Shown here one piece after another: positions 52,853 to 63,768 of a stretch of DNA of 64,000 bases (positions are counted from its first letter, which is position 1; every line of letters begins with the position of its first letter). A model generated the notes under the pieces. That model searched no databases and was not told the DNA's origin. It saw only the letters and a list, made by a program, of their open reading frames with translations. Position numbers and translations under genes: made by a program. This stretch comes from Halichondria panicea (lineage: Eukaryota; Porifera; Demospongiae; Suberitida; Halichondriidae). The stretch spans positions 30,771 to 94,770 of the forward strand of contig NW_026986607.1 of assembly GCF_963675165.1 (NCBI RefSeq). The letters are read 5' to 3'.

Positions 52853-53120
52853 CTCCTTCGCAGCCTCTCCTTTTTCTGTTCTTTGTCACAGAAGAGAAAA
52901 TTGGAGGAACAAAGAAAGAAAGAAGGAAGTAACTAAGAAAAAGGAGAGCCTGCCTTGCTAAGTCGTGTGATCCCCTACTGACGTAGACAAATTTTAACGA
53001 GCGTGGGCGAGAGAAAACCTCAATAACTGTCCTCCCACACAGTACTAGTACTTGGAGCGCATTTACCAGGAACATAATCTGTTATGAACAGTACAGTACA
53101 GTGCAGTAGAGTCAGCCTTT
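52853..53120 (-). repeat. Family R copy, arm of an inverted pair
   Basis: GCCTCCTTCGCAGCCTCTCC then GGAGAGCCTGCCTTGC and GAGCGTGGGC. The reverse-complement copy is at 53360-53577, giving a pair with about 240 bp between. Confidence 0.7.
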
Positions 53121-53359
53121 GTGAGACCTTTAGTCAGTAGAGGAAGTATGAAAGACTAGAGTAGAGTAGACTATACTGCTGTAATAATTATATCTACTAA
53201 TCAAGTGGGTCTGTTCTGAACTCAGGAAAAAAAACTGAGCTAAATTTAGATATTAAATAGTCTCTTTAGTCTTTACTAGGTAAGCCCTTGTCTACGATGT
53301 CTCCACGCTTGATTCTGGCTTACTATCTACGATGCTAACAGCTTTTATTTAGAGTTTGT

Positions 53360-53577
53360 AATGCGTAGGCATGCTGCTCTGTCAGGCTCCGCCCAGCTAG
53401 TGATTGCCCACGTTCATTTTCACTCGTCTACCACTCGTCTACCGTCACACGACTTAGCAAGGCAGGCTCTCCTTTTTCTTAGTCTCTTCCTTCTTTCTTT
53501 CTTTGTTCCTCCAATTCGTCCCGTATTTTATCTTATTGAACTACAGTGACAAAGAACAGAAAAAGGAGAGGCTGCGA
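53360..53577 (+). repeat. Family R copy, second arm
   Basis: GCCCACGTTCATTTTCAC, CGACTTAGCAAGGCAGGCTC and GAGAGGCTGCGAAGGAGGCT, mirror of 52853-53120. Confidence 0.7.
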
Positions 53578-53620
53578 AGGAGGCTACACAAATCCAAGCA
53601 CAACTGCCAGTGAGCGTACT

Positions 53621-53676
53621 AGTTGGGCGGAGCCCGACCGTCCCTGACGGGAGGGACGGTCGGGCTCCGCCCAACT
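53621..53676. repeat. Perfect 25-bp GC-rich hairpin
   Basis: Arms AGTTGGGCGGAGCCCGACCG+TCCCT and exact complement, 6-nt loop GACGGG. Flanked by GTGAGCGTACT and ATGAGCGTACT, a short direct repeat that could be a target duplication. Confidence 0.9.
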
Positions 53677-53794
53677 ATGAGCGTACTGGAGCATCAGTTG
53701 GAGCTATCAGGGAAACCATGCAGATGCTAGAAGTTCAGTGCATACCTGGATTTCCCCCTGTAGAAATCGGCTGAAGAGAAAAGTGGGCAGAGCT

Positions 53795-55154
53795 CAACCA
53801 AAGATATAGGAAGGGAAGGATTGGCAACGGTAGAAAATTTGAAGCTATCCGTGACACGCTTACGTCATTGGAATGCATCACTTTGCCTCTACTTTTGTTG
53901 CCTCCAAACTATGGCAATAAAAATAACAGAGAGAACAAGTCCTATTAATTCTGAAAGAAGTCATTAATGACAGATGCAAGTTGACATCCCAAGAATCTGC
54001 CTCAAGTTAAATACTGAGAGGGATTCTCAAAGTCAACAAGAAAGAGAGAAGCTCAGAAACAACACTTTAATACTTAGACAATACTGCTTGTGTTCATGTC
54101 CATTCTCACATTTGATATAAGCTCTGGGCTTGTATGCACAAAAACTAGATAACATAGATAGACTGATAGTACTGTAGCCATTATCAATATTCTCTGTAAC
54201 ATGTTCTGTACGACATTTTACCAAATTATAATAAATTATCAACATTTCACAAGTCATATAAACTGCTAAGCTGCATAATGAACTGCTACTGCTGCTACTG
54301 CATGAGGTAGAGCTGGTGCTATACAACTGTACAGGTCTTTTGCATGTAACAAAGTCTTTCATTTCGTTTTTTAATATGTAGCCCAAAATAGTCAATCAAC
54401 TCTTCCTTCTTCAGCTTCATAAATTTCTTCCAGCATACTGATAGTACGATGAAGATCTAATAGTATGACTGTGTATGTGGGGGGGGGGGGCATATGAATG
54501 AGTTAGTAAAACACTGTGGCACTGACCTGGAGCTTTCTATCCCAGTTCTGTATAAGCCGATAATCAGGCCTTACACCTCCAGTCATATTTTCTGCAACTG
54601 ACTAAAATTTAAAGCACAAAACCTGTACCAGTTGATGGACCTGACATTGATAAACACTCTCATGAAGTCAGTATAATTTTAAAAGCATGTGTGTTTCTTA
54701 AAAAGGGAGCATAAAACGTCAGATGAAATAAGCCATACTTAACACTACAACACATTCTAAATGGTATGAATAGGCGATTTTTGCCTTTCAGTAGATCAAC
54801 CTACATACATACAACCAGGAAAACTTGAAGAATAGTGAGTACTGTTTCTTAAAAAGGGATCAAACCTTGTAAAATTGTAGTTTTTCTGTAGTAAAAAGTC
54901 TTTGTTTTTTTAGTTTTACAAACTGGCATGATAATCTAACTCTAAATAAAGCACAACATCAGTGTAACACCATGAGAGGTCATGAGGCACTAAAGGAAGA
55001 CCATAAACAGACTTTTCTGCTTTTCGCGGGCATTCTGGCAGGAAAACAGGCGAGTCACGGATGGTTTCATTACAAAACTGCAGAAACACATGTAAAATGA
55101 TCACGTGAACCACTTCCGTTGCCAATCCTTCCCTCCTATATCTTTGCCTCAACC
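53795..55154. mobile_element. Inverted-end element, GGATTGGCAACGG family
   Basis: CAACCAAAGATATAGGAAGG then GATTGGCAACGG at the left; CCGTTGCCAATCC...CTATATCTTTGCCTCAACC at the right. Interior AT-rich, no solid coding frame; an 11-G run at 54480-54490. Confidence 0.55.
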
Positions 55155-55250
55155 AGTGCATAGATTCTGGAGCGTAACAAGCCTATTCTGAGGGTGTGAC
55201 GTCACACGTTGAGATTGTAATGAATCACGTGAGGCGTTTCCTGTTTGTTT

Positions 55251-56808
55251 ATCCATAGATATAGTGTAGTAAGAGGGATTGGAAACGGACCGCGATTGTC
55301 GGCCAGTCCAGGCTGCGCAGGAAGTTAATTCACTCCACCGGAAGCTAATAATAGTTTCTTCACATCACCTTGGGATGGCAGCACAGATTGCAGAGCAGAC
55401 AGACAGCACATGAGACCTTGATAAGAGCTAGAGCTAAAGAGCAGTGATGAGCATCAAAGGTATAAGTCCAAAGTACCAGTCTACATTTGTATAGCTAGCT
55501 TGCTTGTCCATTTTAATATTTGTCCCTTTTAATACAGAGAAACACTCTACTGAGATCGAGAGAAGCCACTAAGCCTCTGTTTGTGAAGACGAAGGATTCA
55601 AGATATTTAGCAGTGCCAGCATCATGTAACTGCACTGACTTTGAGCAACAAAGTTGTAGCTATGAATGGATGATTTACAAGGGAAATACAATTTAATAGC
55701 TATCACTTTAGCGTATTGTGTATTCACACTCTTATACTCTTAGTGTATATAGTTGATTCGATTCATAATTATAATTATGGTTGTTTGATCACACGTAAAA
55801 AAATAATTATGTGCATCAAATAGAAATGTAGTTAAACACTTCGAGAGGGTTCTAGCCGATTTGCTCACTCAGAAAGGCACTTGCATCAGGGAGGATGAAC
55901 AGGTCTCCTACCATGTCAATGAATGATTTGACTGCAAAGGGGCGAGGGGAGTTTTAGGTTTACAATACACATTGTATATATACGTACCTGACTGTGAACT
56001 TCAGTCCTTGTGGCATCACTACAGCATCTTGTTGCAGCCAGTGCACTTAGCTCCTTACGGCTAGAAACCGATTTTTCCCAGTGTCCCAGTCGTCCAGGTA
56101 TTCATTCTCCAACCCTATAGTATATATCACCCATGGGCAAGTAAACAAGACGGTAGTAACATAATAACGTATGACCAGTATATACATGTACATACGTCAA
56201 TTTGTAATTATACATGTAGACTAAACATCACAGCTACTGCCAAAATAAGGCTTTGTTCAGTCAAATGAAGGTGTCTATTGCACAATATACAGCACTCACT
56301 ATAATATTAAGGCATTTAGAAATACTCACGACAAATTATATGCCAAAGAGAGGTACAGAAAAGTGGACATAAATTTAGGTCAATTTGTCATTTTATCACC
56401 ATGTTCTTAGTACTTAGCAGGGCCAACTCAACACCATTTCATTCCTTACCTAATTCTCTATCAACAACATCATCAATCTTTAATATTGCTTGTATAACAA
56501 AAAAGATATAGGTACAGAAAGTCATTCCAGTTTGAAAATGCCGCCAATTTCTGATATAGGACTGGTAAATAAGGTCCCAATAAATAATAAGTATCTACAC
56601 GGTAAGAGAGGCTCTAATAAATACTGCTACTAGTTTTAGTGCTTTACCTTTGTCCTAGAACAGGAGAAAACCTTGTCTTTGTATCTCTGGACGGGCGTGA
56701 TTTAGCGCTTATAGCTGCGTTACGCGCAGCCTGGATTGTCCACAAGGCCCTGATAAGCCCACGTGATCCCGTTTCCAATCCCTCTTACTACACTATCTAT
56801 GGTTTATC
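55251..56808. mobile_element. Inverted-end element, GGGATTGGAAACGG family
   Basis: CCATAGATATAGTGTAGTAA then GAGGGATTGGAAACGG at the left; CCGTTTCCAATCCCTCTTACTACACTATCTATGG-type sequence at the right (shown in parts). About 1.5 kb apart. A 79-bp open stretch at 55853-55931 is not convincingly an exon. Confidence 0.6.
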
Positions 56809-56889
56809 TATGGTGTTTCTAATAAGAAAACACCCACGCTATTATAATATAATAAGAGCCAATAGGGATTTCATCGGTAAGCCTGAAGT

Positions 56890-57140
56890 ACTAGCCTCCT
56901 TCGCAGGCCTTCCTTTTTCAGTTATAACTGTTGTTTGTCACAATGTTAACACCATACGGGAGGGAGCAAAGAAAAAAAAAGGAAGCCACTAAGAAAAAGG
57001 AAGGCCTGCCCCGCTAAGTCTTGTGATCTGCTACTGACATAGCCAAATTTAATTGAGCGTGGGCAAGAGTAAACCGCAATATCTGTCCTCCCACACACTG
57101 TGACACAGTACTTATCAGGAACTAGAGGCAAAGCAGTGTT
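56890..57140 (-). repeat. Family R copy
   Basis: GCCTCCTTCGCAGGCCTTCC, GGAAGGCCTGCCCCGCTAAG, GAGCGTGGGCAAGAG and CTGTCCTCCCACACACTGTG. Confidence 0.7.
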
Positions 57141-57162
57141 ACAAGATGAAGCCACTAAGAAA

Positions 57163-57683
57163 AAGCATAGATTGAAGAGTTAGAGGGATAGGAAACGGAG
57201 TGGTGCACGTGATGATTTTACATTGAATCTGCAGTGGAGCCTCGAAAATTATCCGCGCTACGCCCTATGAACGAGGCTATTAAGCACACTTTTGCCGGGT
57301 AACTCCCAAAGCTGTGTTTCCTCGAGACATCATCTCTTTCAGCAACTTAAAACACGCCTAGTCCATGAGCCACGTGTAGTACTTGCTAATGACTGACCAC
57401 ACCCAAAAAAAGAGACTTTCCAATAAAGTTATATGTTCCCAAGGCTGTTTTAGAGCTATTGGAACATATAACGTGTAAGCGTGTTGGTTATGACTACTAC
57501 AATAGGTATAGACCTTGAAATATAAGTGAGTTGCACGGACTAAGCACAGTTACTTGTAGTTTATTATGCACTGAGTGTAGAAATAGATATTGTTGTGATG
57601 GCCTCGATTAAACCGCAGCGTAGCGCGGATGTTACTCGAGATACCAACCGTTTCCTATCCCTCTAACTCTTCAATCTATGGAA
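57163..57683. mobile_element. Inverted-end element, GGGATAGGAAACGG family
   Basis: CATAGATTGAAGAGTTAGAG then GGATAGGAAACGG at the left, exact complement at 57646-57679; inner GCCTCGA.AATTATCCGCGCT pairs with AGCGCGGATGTTACTCGAG. Confidence 0.65.
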
Positions 57684-57832
57684 AAAGGAAGGCCTGCCCC
57701 GCTAAGTCGTACTGACGTAGCCAAATTTAATTGAGCGTGGGCAAGAGTAAACCGCAATATCTGTCCTCCCACACACTGTGACACAGTACTTACCAGGAAC
57801 TAGAGGCAAAGCAGTGTTACAAGATGAAGCAT
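57684..57832 (-). repeat. Family R partial copy
   Basis: Near-identical to 56995-57140 (GGAAGGCCTGCCCCGCTAAG, AAACCGCAATATCTGTCCTC); both flank the 57163 element, so that element seems to have landed in, or duplicated, a family R copy. Confidence 0.65.
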
Positions 57833-58690
57833 GAAATGCTAGAGTACTACTGTATCTGATATAATAGCACTGTCAAAAGGACCTGGGCAAAGAAGGAACC
57901 TATCCCAGATCCTGGACAACTCACAGCAATAGTATTGCCAATACTTCTGACATGCCAAAATTGATAGATCCCTTCATGTCATCAGTTTTAGTCCAAGTCA
58001 TAATAAGAAGAAGAAGATTGCCCTAGGCCTAGCACTATCACACTATCCAAACTAGAAGGGCAAGGGCAACCAATTTTATCCTCGGATAATTACAGTAGAA
58101 CTACAGCAGAACTACAGACTACAAGACTCGCCTTATCAAACTCAATGTGCTCCCACTCCAAGACCTCACGTTCGACCTAGTCGAGTGTTTCAAATTACAG
58201 CAGACAATGTAGACCTGAGTGCTTATCTGCAGGTATTATTTCCGTATCCACTATAGAGCTGGTTCTACTGCCAGAAAGTTCCAAAAGGAGCAGAACCTCT
58301 AATACTACTACAATAGGATTACACGACTATGGAATTGACAGGACCCTATCGATCTTCAATCTATTACATGTATTGAACTAAGGGAAAATTCGACATTGGT
58401 GCTCGTGCCCCTGTGAAAACTGTCTCATGCACACAAATTAGTATGGTTTAGTCACTCTGTCAGTACTCATGAGATCACAACCTTGCAACATTGTCATGTC
58501 ATTCTCAAATACACTGTTTCGTAGACTAGACTACTGCTCAATAATAACTGAAGCCTCAATTTAAGGCTTGAGGATAGGCTCAAAGATAGACCTTTAGTCT
58601 TCAGACTTCACTATATATGCTAGGTATTTAAAGCCATCGTCTATGATATAGATAATATCTCCAGACTTGCATATGAAGTAAGTCTGCAAT
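57833..58690. other. No gene recognised
   Basis: Degenerate sequence; short ORFs without splice context. Nothing assigned. Confidence 0.35.
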
Positions 58691-58905
58691 GCGTAGGCAT
58701 CCTGTGGCTTTGTTGCCTGCCAGGCTCCGCCCATCTACTGAAAGCCCACGCTCATTTTCACTGTGCCACCACTGTGCCACCGTCACGCGACTTAGCGAGA
58801 CAGGCTCTCCTTTTTCTTAGACGGTTCGTTCTTTCTTTCTTTGTTCCTCCAATTCTTACCGTATTTTATCTTATTGACCGTGTGACAAAGAACAGAAAAA
58901 GGCAG
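58690..58905 (+). repeat. Family R copy
   Basis: CAGGCTCCGCCCATCTACTG, CCCACGCTCATTTTCAC, CGACTTAGCGAGACAGGCTC and GTGACAAAGAACAGAAAAAG; its GAGGCTGCGAAGGAGGCTAC end reappears at 59375-59397. Confidence 0.65.
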
Positions 58906-59880
58906 AGGAGGTTGGACACGATCACGTGCACCACTTTTTTTGCTGAGCTGGCACAAAAATTGACAAATGAGTTCTATGTAAACTTTTAGCTGGTGTTGCA
59001 CGGTCATTAGAGACTGAAGGCAAACTTTATGTGCCTCGCTGGCTTCTTTTGATATAAAACTTTCATTAACCAACCCGATCCCCACCGATCCCCTTTATTC
59101 TGGCGAGTTATCAGTGCATACAGTGTTTACTAGATTCTTGACAGCCAGTACAATGCAAGCTTCATACAGCACTGCTAAACTATACTCTACCCTATAGTCT
59201 AGCTAATCTTGGTCCAGCCAGACAACAGACACAGCTAGTCCGGTGTTACAAGTCAGTAAAGCAAGAGTATCCATAACTTTTTTATTACAGTTATTCGGTA
59301 TCTATGGTAACGTGAGCAGAGACCTTAGGAATGTCACATGATTGATGACGCGTGGCCAACCTCCTCTGAGAAAAAGGAGAGGCTGCGAAGGAGGCTACTG
59401 AAGTACTATGGCATAGCCTCGATCCCAGGCCGAGTTTTTTCGCTTTTATAACGGTTAGGCGAACAACTAGGCCTGGCGTCAGTCGTTTGTCAGATTCTGA
59501 CGAATGGATATTCTCGTTCACTTTCGTGACATTTATATTTGTGTACTATTGTGTACTAGAAGTCAGTTCCCGTTTTATCATTATTGGAATCGATTGGAAT
59601 GGCTCTTAGGCTTAGCTGAAGCTTCTCTCTTCTCTGAAGCTTAGAAAACATTATTCTGAAGACTGAACAACAAGGGAAGAGGTATAAAGCTCTGTCAAGC
59701 TTGTTAAGGTCAGATGTTTTTGTGTGGGCCCTATGCTATCAAGTCTTGTTCATGTTTGGTAAGATCTAGGTAGACTATAGTATCATCATTAATATGGTGG
59801 ATCAAGTGAAGAGTGTGAGCTAGAGAACTTGGTGCTGCCATCATCAGCTCGTCGACAATGACACTATAACCTGTTTTATA

Positions 59881-60160
59881 TGAGGCCACTCCAAGTGATA
59901 CTCTGGTTTCTGGTCCACCGCCCGCATCAGATTTTATTCTTGGATTTCTATCTCATTATTGGATTTCTATCTCATTATTTCTACTACGCATGCGCAGAAT
60001 GGTCCATGTGGTACAAAATAGTGTGATAATGATATTCATTTGCAAAATAATGAGATTCATAAGGTGAAATGGATAATGACATAATGAGAAAAGCCGCCCG
60101 CCCGCATGCAATTAGAAAAACTTCAGGACCAGAAACCAGAGTGTCACTTGGAGTGGCCTG
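59881..60160. mobile_element. MITE with GAGGCCACTCCAAGTGA ends
   Basis: AGGCCACTCCAAGTGATACT at the left and AGTGTCACTTGGAGTGGCCT at the right, continuing through CTGGTTTCTGGTCC. Interior has tandem GGATTTCTATCTCATTATT. Confidence 0.75.
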
Positions 60161-60689
60161 ATATGTATAGATCTACACGTATTTAGAATGTCTACTTCTC
60201 TGTACAGGAGCAATGGATACTATCCAGCTATCCCAACATTGTTCCTCTTGGCTATACTAACGGACGAGACTGGACAGTTTGAGGTAAGGATTTAACTGTG
60301 TTTGGTTTCTTTTAATATTGTCCTATACTTACAGGACTAGAGTATGACCTGCTCGTTCGAGCGTTGCTGGGTAGCTCAGAGGCATCAAGAGAATCTACGT
60401 TTTCTCAAGCAAAGTTTAACTGAGTTACGAGTTGGGGCCTAGAATCAGAGAAGTCCAGCAGCCTGCTAAATCGTTTTGAAACGTAATTTGAAGGCATTCA
60501 TTCATCTTGAAGTTGCCCTGGGTCACTGTAACCGTGCTGCAGCACAACTGGCAACTCCCCAGGCCCTTGTGAAGCAGCTCCCTATGTGCATCTTTTGTGT
60601 ACTCACTCCGTGCATTTTCTGTGTACAAATTTTGATTATAAATATTTTTGCCGACCACAAATATAATGAAAATTTGACACATGCGCAGA

Positions 60690-60835
60690 CAACTAGTACC
60701 GGTGTCATAGGATAGAACCTCCGAGCGACAGTTTCTCCCCCGGAGCCTGCGGTCTTAGGACAATGCCTCCCCCCCCGGTGGTTTCGTCCTAGGACAGAAT
60801 CCCCGCCCCCAGGATATATCATCCGGGTACATGTA
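60690..60835. repeat. GC-rich TAGGACA repeats, possible transposon end
   Basis: Three units start with AGGA(T/C)A(G/A)A and a CTCC/CCCC run (near 60708, 60755, 60810). The last bases of the window read GGAGCTTTTGTCCTA, the same pattern inverted. They bracket the Ginger-like gene. Confidence 0.4.
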
Positions 60836-60880
60836 CCCTGTCAAAACCTATAAGCGTGCGCGTGCATGCGAAATGTATAG

Positions 60881-61793
60881 ACTGTTAGCAATCAACAAGA
60901 GTATGAGGACATACTGCTGTACAAGACTGCTGCCAGCAATGCTGGCCAGAAGAAATACAGAGACGGGCTTTCCACTAATGACAAGAGAAGTATAAGAGAC
61001 AAAACTCAAAGATATGCTCTGCAGCAACAATGCTTATACCTGCCTGAGAAGGACAGCACTGGCATGCATAGAATGAGAAGAGTTGTGGTGAAGCAAGAGG
61101 AGAAAAGCAGGATACTAAACATGTGCCACGATGGACTGGATGGGATGCATTTTGGGAGAGACAAGACCTATGGAAAGGTATATTTATCATCATATCTTAT
61201 AAAGTATAATTATATCTGTTTCATGCATGTAGGTTGCTCAGGATTTCTACTGGAAAGGCCTACATGCTGACGTCATACAGCTCTGCAAGCACTGCGACAA
61301 ATGCCAACGAACGAATCACCAACTGCAGAAGCCCAGAGCAGAACTACACCCCATCCCTGTGACAAAGGTCTGGTACAGAGTTGGTATTGACTTGGTAGGA
61401 CCTCTACCTGAAACAAGCTCTGGAAACAAGTACATTATCACCCTCTCAGACTATTTCTCTAAGTGGCCTGAGGCTGCCCCACTCCCATCAAAATCAGCAG
61501 AAGGTGTAGCAAAATTTCTGTTTGACACATTTTGCAGGCATGGGTGGCCAAAAGTGATTCAATCAGACCAAGGAAGAGAGTTTGTCAACGAAATCAACAC
61601 CCGACTTTTTCAGTTGACTGACATACAGCACTGCGTATCAAGTGCTTACCACCCACAAACAAATGGCCTTGATGAACGCTTCAACCAGACTCTATATAGT
61701 GAACACTCTCAAGAAGGTAATCGATTCTATAGTACTGATGACTGGGATTAGCATCTCTCTGCTGCTCTTTATGCCTATCGCATATCAAAACAG
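60881..61793 (+). pseudogene. Integrase zinc finger and DDE core (two exons)
   Basis: First exon: CLYLPEKDSTGMHRMRRVVV and CHDGLDGMHFGRDKTYGK; second: VAQDFYWKGLHADVIQLCKH plus CDKCQ completes the HHCC finger. DDE residues in VGIDLVGPLPETSSGNKYII, IQSDQGREFV and TNGLDERFNQTL. Intron 61178-61232 (GTATAT...ATGTAG), phase 0. A TAG at 61749-61751 interrupts DDWD-HLSAALYAYRISKQ. Integrases of this type cut and join element DNA. Confidence 0.75.
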
Positions 61794-61845
61794 GTAAAAT
61801 TTTAATTATTATATCATGCATGCATATATTATTTTTTGATTGTAG

Positions 61846-62398
61846 GCGTCATCAAAGTACACACCCTTTTTCCTAATGTTCAATCGCCACCCGCGGAAAG
61901 CTGTTACTTTTGATATGGATCAACGAGATGGTGTCGACGCTATAGAAGATAGAGGAGATGCTGACCAATTGAGTGGAGAGGAGACTGAAAATGAAGAAGA
62001 CGGAGAAGACATGGATGGAATTCTCCAAAGGTTGATGGAAATTCGTGACCGCTGTCACCTCAATGCCAAGGAGAACATTGCTGCTGCACAGCAAAAACAG
62101 AAGCAGCAGTATGACAACAAGCATAACTCTTTGAAGGTATTATTTTATATAGCAAACTTTAGCTTATTTTTTGCCATTTTTGTCGTAGAGTTATCCAGTT
62201 GGCAGCAGTGTCATGCTATGCTATATCGTGTCATGGCCAATTCTCATCGAATGGGAGGGAAAATGGACTGCACCTGGAAAGGTCCATATATTGTCCATAA
62301 GATCCTTGACAAGGGTAGATACGAGTTGCAGTCTGGGAGCGGCAAAGTATTGAAAAAGTGTTACAATGGGGTACTGCTAAAGGAATACTACTCTCCAG
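61846..62398 (+). pseudogene. Integrase C-terminal exons
   Basis: ASSKYTPFFLMFNRHPRKAV, acidic ETENEEDGEDMDGIL, AAAQQKQKQQYDNKH; next exon SYPVGSSVML, a frame slip, then WKGPYIVHKILDKGRYELQS, a chromo/GPY-type barrel as in gypsy and Ginger integrases. Confidence 0.65.
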
Positions 62399-62471
62399 GT
62401 AAAGTGTGGCTAGCAATAACCTCCTTCTGTCGTGTTCCTTGCTATATAATTATGCTTAAAACATTTTACAG

Positions 62472-62870
62472 AAACCAACGATGAAGAAAACACTCTTCCT
62501 GGCTCTGAAGACAACCACTCTTCTCCAGTCAAATCACCTCCTAAGAATAAACGAATGCCTGACGTATACCCTCTCAAAATCCTGACCTACCCTCTCAAAA
62601 GCCTGATGCACCCTCTTAAAAGCCTGACCTACCCTCTCAAAAGCCTGATATACCCTCTCAAAAGCCTGATGTACCCTTTCAAAAGCCTGACCTACCCTCT
62701 CAAAAGCCTGATGTACCCTCTCAAAAGCCTGATGTACCCTCTCAAAAACCTGACCTATACCCTCTCAAAAGCCTGACCTACCCTCTCAAAAGCAAGATAA
62801 GCGTGATAAGCGTCCTCTTGACACAAAAGATCCTTGCAAGTCACCTCCTAGGAAGAAACAAAAGAGTCAG
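62472..62870 (+). pseudogene. Low-complexity exon with 21-bp tandem repeats
   Basis: TNDEENTLPGSEDNHSSPVK, then about ten units of CCTCTCAAAAGCCTGA(T/C)(G/C)TA, then DKRPLDTKDPCKSPPRKKQK. In one frame the units read SQKPDVP/SQKPDLP, in another YPLKSLM; the first better fits the flanking hydrophilic sequence and the second is what the current upstream frame gives. Confidence 0.6.
62566..62792 (+). repeat. 21-bp tandem repeat array
   Basis: About ten copies of a unit ending AAAAGCCTGA(T/C), with single-base variants; one unit has TCTTAAAAG, a stop in the QKPD frame. Confidence 0.85.
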
Positions 62871-62978
62871 GTAATAATATATAATTATCATAACATGTCT
62901 ATTTTCTTGGTAGAATATTCTGTATAAGCTGTGTATATATCTTGTACAATTCTTAGACTTCTGTGTATATGATTATAG

Positions 62979-63768
62979 GGAACGATGTGGCTGAAGAAAC
63001 CTCTTTGACAAACAAGTGTTGAGTGCAATAGGTGGTATGCTCTCCGACAAGCATATGCGTGCAGCCCACCAGTTATTATCGATGCAATTCCTTAAGTTTG
63101 AAGGCTGCTATAATACTCTCTTGGCCCAATTAAAGGCATTTCCACCAGTTTTCAATAATCAAGGCCCAGGTAAGACAACGTTTATGTAATTATGATAATT
63201 TTACTTGTACACGTGCAGCTGTGCAAATCTTCTTTGTTGAAGAACGACAGCACTGGATTGCCACTTCTCTGTTTAAGGGTGAACTGTATTTATACGACAG
63301 CTGCTTCAATGGAACGCTTTCCCCAAGTACTGAGCTCCAGATAGCACAAGTGTATAGCCCATTAATTCAATGCAATGGGCTGTTGATTTCTGTGGTGGCT
63401 CTCCAGCAGCAAGAGGGTGCTAACAACTGCGGACTATTTAGCATTGCTGCTGCATATCACGCTGCTATGAACGATAATGTGGATTCTCTAGTGTTTGATG
63501 AGGCCAAAATGAGAGCACATCTCATTAAGTGCTTTGAGAAGGGCAAACTCTCACGGTTCCCTCGCACAAAGAAAGTGATGCCCAAAAGACCAACACCACA
63601 AACCATTGCCATTACAATAATATATTATACTGCATGTGCAAGAGACCGGACTCTTTTGAGGATATGGTCATGTGTGACAAATGTAGTGAGTGGTATCACT
63701 ATCGCTGTGCCAAAATTCGCAAAGAACCAGTAGGTAATTGGTTTTGTTCTGGTTGCATCACTTTATGA
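62979..63768 (+). pseudogene. Ulp1-like protease and PHD finger
   Basis: Exon 62979-63169 ends AFPPVFNNQGP and joins 63219: VQIFFVEERQHWIATSLFKG (His), LYLYDSCF (Asp), QQQEGANNCGLFSIAAAYHA (Gln and Cys), the C48/Ulp1 catalytic set. C48 enzymes cut SUMO or related conjugates. From 63625 in another frame: YCMCKRPDSFEDMVMCDKCS then EWYHYRCAKIR and NWFCSGC, a C4HC3 PHD finger ending in TGA at 63766-63768. The protease frame and the PHD frame differ by one slip. Confidence 0.75.

Larger units (their letters stand above)
60881..63768 (+). mobile_element. Ginger-like DNA transposon gene: integrase, Ulp1, PHD (decayed)
   Basis: Exons by splice borders: 60881-61177, 61233-61793, 61846-62136, 62189-62398, 62472-62870, 62979-63169, 63219-63768. 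Order: HHCC finger, DDE integrase, chromo/GPY-like tail, 21-bp repeat tract, Ulp1-like protease, PHD finger. No RT, gag or LTR seen, introns present, so Ginger/GIN-type and not a retroelement. Damage: stop at 61749-61751, frame slips in the fourth, fifth and last exons. Possible TAGGACA terminal repeats on both sides. Confidence 0.7.

Noticed and set aside
54033-54395. 120-aa minus frame, Cys/Ser-rich
   Set aside because: Low-complexity, no splice context, inside an inverted-end element.
55853-55931. Possible terminal exon (KSFIDMVGDLFILPDASAFL)
   Set aside because: Acceptor and stop exist, but the exon upstream (56100-56000) cannot be joined in frame.
60208-60282. Possible plus-strand exon (SNGYYPAIPTLFLLAILTDE)
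   Set aside because: Good acceptor and donor, but no neighbouring exon or domain; kept out as unsupported.
61233-63768. Polinton/Maverick (also has integrase and Ulp1-like protease)
   Set aside because: No polymerase, capsid or ATPase; HHCC plus GPY-like integrase, PHD and introns fit Ginger/GIN better.
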